Assembly: GCA_003563455.1 (NCBI GenBank)
Contig: PWRV01000036.1
Location: 1-7,368 of the forward strand
DNA length: 7,368 nt
Source of the DNA: Thioalkalivibrio sp.
GTDB taxonomy: Bacteria; Pseudomonadota; Gammaproteobacteria; Ectothiorhodospirales; Ectothiorhodospiraceae
Direction: 5' to 3'
Positions 5,792 through 7,368 of this stretch are shown here, piece by piece. A model generated the notes under the pieces. The model searched no databases, had not been told where the DNA came from, and worked only from the letters and a program-made list of their open reading frames with translations. A program made the position numbers and the translations under genes. Position 1 is the stretch's first letter. Every line of letters begins with the position of its first letter.

Positions 5792-6379
5792 ATGATACCG
5801 CTGCAACAGCAGGTCCTGCGCACGGACGCCTCCGGGATGCCGCTGGAGTGGATCGATTACCAGCAGGCCGTGCGTCTTTACCACGGCGGGCAGGTGGCTT
5901 ACACCTGCGGTACCCTGCTGTACCGCATCCGTGGCGGTGTCAGCGCCTTCACCGGCCGGCAGTCGGTCGTCGAGGTCAACTCGATCATCGCGACCCAGGG
6001 GACCAACCGGACCCTGCAGAGAGGCTATATTCCGCCGCTGAACAACGACACCCTGTTCCGCCGCGACGGGCACCTGTGCCTGTACTGCGGCAAACGCTTC
6101 GAGGTACACGATCTCTCGCGCGACCACGTGACACCCCTGAGCCAGCGCGGCAGCGACACCTGGGTCAATGTCGTCACCGCCTGCAAGCGATGCAACAACC
6201 ACAAGGCCGGACGCACGCCGGAGCAGGCCGGAATGCAGCTCCTCGCGATCCCGTTTCTTCCCACTCACGCCGAGTATGTCTACCTGAAGGGCCACCGCGG
6301 GCTCGCCGATCAGATGGAGTTCCTTCAGGCACACTTCCCGCGCAGCAGCCCGCTGCGAGAGCGTCTGCACCGGAGCTGA
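5792..6379 (+). CDS. HNH endonuclease domain protein
   Basis: The 195-residue protein carries a zinc-ribbon HNH nuclease fold. CLYCG (96-100) and CKRCN (131-135) provide two CxxC metal knuckles. RDHVTPLSQRG (110-120) carries the catalytic Asp-His, Asn126 is the central Asn, and NNHK (135-138) closes the motif. The N-terminal ~70 residues (TDASGMPLEWIDYQQAVRLYHGG) resemble the small pre-HNH module of stand-alone bacterial HNH proteins, in which LNxxxxPLxxxxxxxAV precedes the nuclease. I infer that similarity from memory. The ATG at 5792 is favoured over a TTG at 5729 because GGGAG (5779-5783) sits 8 bases upstream. No methyltransferase, specificity subunit, phage or intein gene is adjacent, so restriction or homing roles lack support. 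DNA nicking or cleavage is likely; the biological role is unknown. Confidence 0.88.
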   Translation: MIPLQQQVLRTDASGMPLEWIDYQQAVRLYHGGQVAYTCGTLLYRIRGGVSAFTGRQSVVEVNSIIATQGTNRTLQRGYIPPLNNDTLFRRDGHLCLYCGKRFEVHDLSRDHVTPLSQRGSDTWVNVVTACKRCNNHKAGRTPEQAGMQLLAIPFLPTHAEYVYLKGHRGLADQMEFLQAHFPRSSPLRERLHRS

Positions 6380-6473
6380 AACCGGGTAAGGGCCGCAGCC
6401 GTCGCGAACCGCTTCCCTCTGTCAGGGTCCATTCCCCCGGGCAGCCCCCCGGCCGCCCCCGATTCACACGCGT

Positions 6474-6487
6474 GAGGAACGAGCTTG
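6474..6487 (+). promoter_or_regulatory. Ribosome binding site and TTG start of hemH
   Basis: GAGGA at 6474-6478 is followed by 6 bases and then TTG (6485-6487). The upstream in-frame stop at 6473-6475 and the family N-terminus leave TTG as the only sensible start. The next possible initiation codon, GTG at 6539, would remove the conserved LGEPDYQHG segment. Confidence 0.7.
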
Positions 6488-7368
6488 AAATCCCTAGGTG
6501 AACCCGATTATCAGCACGGAAGCCCCAGCCACGTTGGTGTGCTGGTCACCAATCTGGGCACGCCCGATGCTCCGACGCCGAAGGCGCTGCGCCGCTACCT
6601 GAAGGAGTTCCTCTGGGACCCGCGCGTGGTCGAGGTGCCGCGGCCACTGTGGTGGCTGATCCTGAACGGCGTGATCCTGAACATCCGGCCGCGGCGCAGC
6701 GCGGCAAAATACGCAACCGTCTGGACCAACGAGGGGTCACCGCTGCTGGTGATCGCCCAGCGCCAGGCGGAGGGGATCCGCAAGCGGCTCGCGAAGCTCG
6801 AGGCCGGACCGATCCCGGTCGCGGTGGGCATGCGCTACGGCAACCCGTCGATCCCCGATGCATTGAACGAGCTGCGCCAGCAGGGCGTGCGCAAGCTCGT
6901 GGTGCTGCCGCTCTACCCGCAGTACTCCGCCAGCACGACCGCATCGACGCTCGACGCGGTGTCGCAGGAGCTGCGCGGCTGGCGCTGGACACCCGACCTG
7001 CACTTCGTTTCCGGCTATGAACGCGAGCCGGGCTACATCAACGCGCTGGCCGCCAGCGTGCAGGAGCACTGGGAGCAGAACGGCCGCGCGGAGCGGCTGA
7101 TCATCTCCTTCCACGGGGTACCGCGGCGCTACCTGCTCGCCGGGGACCCGTATCACTGCCTGTGCCACGCGACCGGCTTCCAGCTCGCCCAGGCCCTCGG
7201 GCTCGAGGACGGGCAGTGGCAGGTCACCTTCCAGTCCCGGTTCGGGCGCGAGGAGTGGCTGCGCCCGTATACGGACGAGACCATGGAGTCCCTGCCGGAT
7301 CAGGGCGTGAAGAGCGTCGACGTGATCTGCCCGGGCTTCTCCGCCGACTGCCTGGAGACCATCGAGGA
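6485..7368 (+). CDS. hemH: Ferrochelatase (HemH), 3' end cut by the window
   Basis: Ferrochelatase inserts Fe2+ into protoporphyrin IX to make protoheme, the last step of the pathway, at the cytoplasmic face of the membrane. The 294 visible codons show the family hallmarks: VGVLVTNLGTPDAPT (17-31), LKEFLWDPRVVE (39-50), the PLYPQYS loop (142-148) and ISFHGVP (207-213) with catalytic His210. Later come the conserved TFQSRFGREEWLRPYTDET (248-266) and CPGFSADCLETIE (282-294), the last with the conserved acidic active-site region at the window edge. The start is a TTG at 6485. GAGGA (6474-6478) lies 6 bases upstream, and the resulting N-terminus MKSLGEPDYQHG matches gammaproteobacterial HemH (typically MKYLGEPxFxHG). 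No ATG is available in frame, and a stop lies at 6473-6475. About 40-80 C-terminal residues should lie beyond the window. Confidence 0.96.
   Translation, partial: MKSLGEPDYQHGSPSHVGVLVTNLGTPDAPTPKALRRYLKEFLWDPRVVEVPRPLWWLILNGVILNIRPRRSAAKYATVWTNEGSPLLVIAQRQAEGIRKRLAKLEAGPIPVAVGMRYGNPSIPDALNELRQQGVRKLVVLPLYPQYSASTTASTLDAVSQELRGWRWTPDLHFVSGYEREPGYINALAASVQEHWEQNGRAERLIISFHGVPRRYLLAGDPYHCLCHATGFQLAQALGLEDGQWQVTFQSRFGREEWLRPYTDETMESLPDQGVKSVDVICPGFSADCLETIE

Noticed and set aside
5533..6501. A 322-codon open frame overlapping the HNH gene in another frame on the same strand
   Set aside because: It overlaps the whole HNH gene out of frame, and its Pro/Arg-rich translation shows no domain. The HNH frame has intact catalytic motifs.
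1..7368. CRISPR arrays, rRNA genes, complete insertion sequences or prophage genes
   Set aside because: No regularly spaced direct repeats, rRNA signatures or transposase/phage coding sequences were seen anywhere in the window.

Overview
The window is GC-rich proteobacterial chromosome. The genes encode PriA, a three-gene proton-translocating transhydrogenase with a split alpha subunit, a lone HNH nuclease and a ferrochelatase. The HemH N-terminal signature, the PriA length and the high GC point to a gammaproteobacterium. A GC-rich Chromatiales/Ectothiorhodospiraceae-like lineage is my guess by resemblance only.

Layout: positions 1-88 are a short intergenic tail with a strong hairpin. priA is on the minus strand (89-2272). 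Positions 2273-2670 form a 398-base intergenic region unlike the rest of the window. It holds several DnaA-box-like 9-mers, a stretch of about 30% GC with a 13-mer-like T-rich motif, several palindromes, and a nested inverted repeat of about 84 bases beside the 3' end of pntB. Next comes the minus-strand operon pntAA-pntAB-pntB (5485 down to 2671), whose genes overlap by 1-4 bases. A 306-base divergent intergenic region separates it from the plus-strand HNH nuclease gene (5792-6379). hemH follows on the plus strand from a TTG codon at 6485 and runs off the right edge.

How the genes work together: the pnt operon encodes one membrane complex that uses the proton gradient to make NADPH from NADH and NADP+. 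priA encodes the replication-restart helicase, and hemH the last step of protoheme synthesis. I see no functional link among these three units. The coding regions look like ordinary housekeeping chromosome. The most interesting part is the non-coding block between pntB and priA, which has the composition of a replication origin or a DnaA-binding regulatory locus. I did not find a clearly new multi-gene system.
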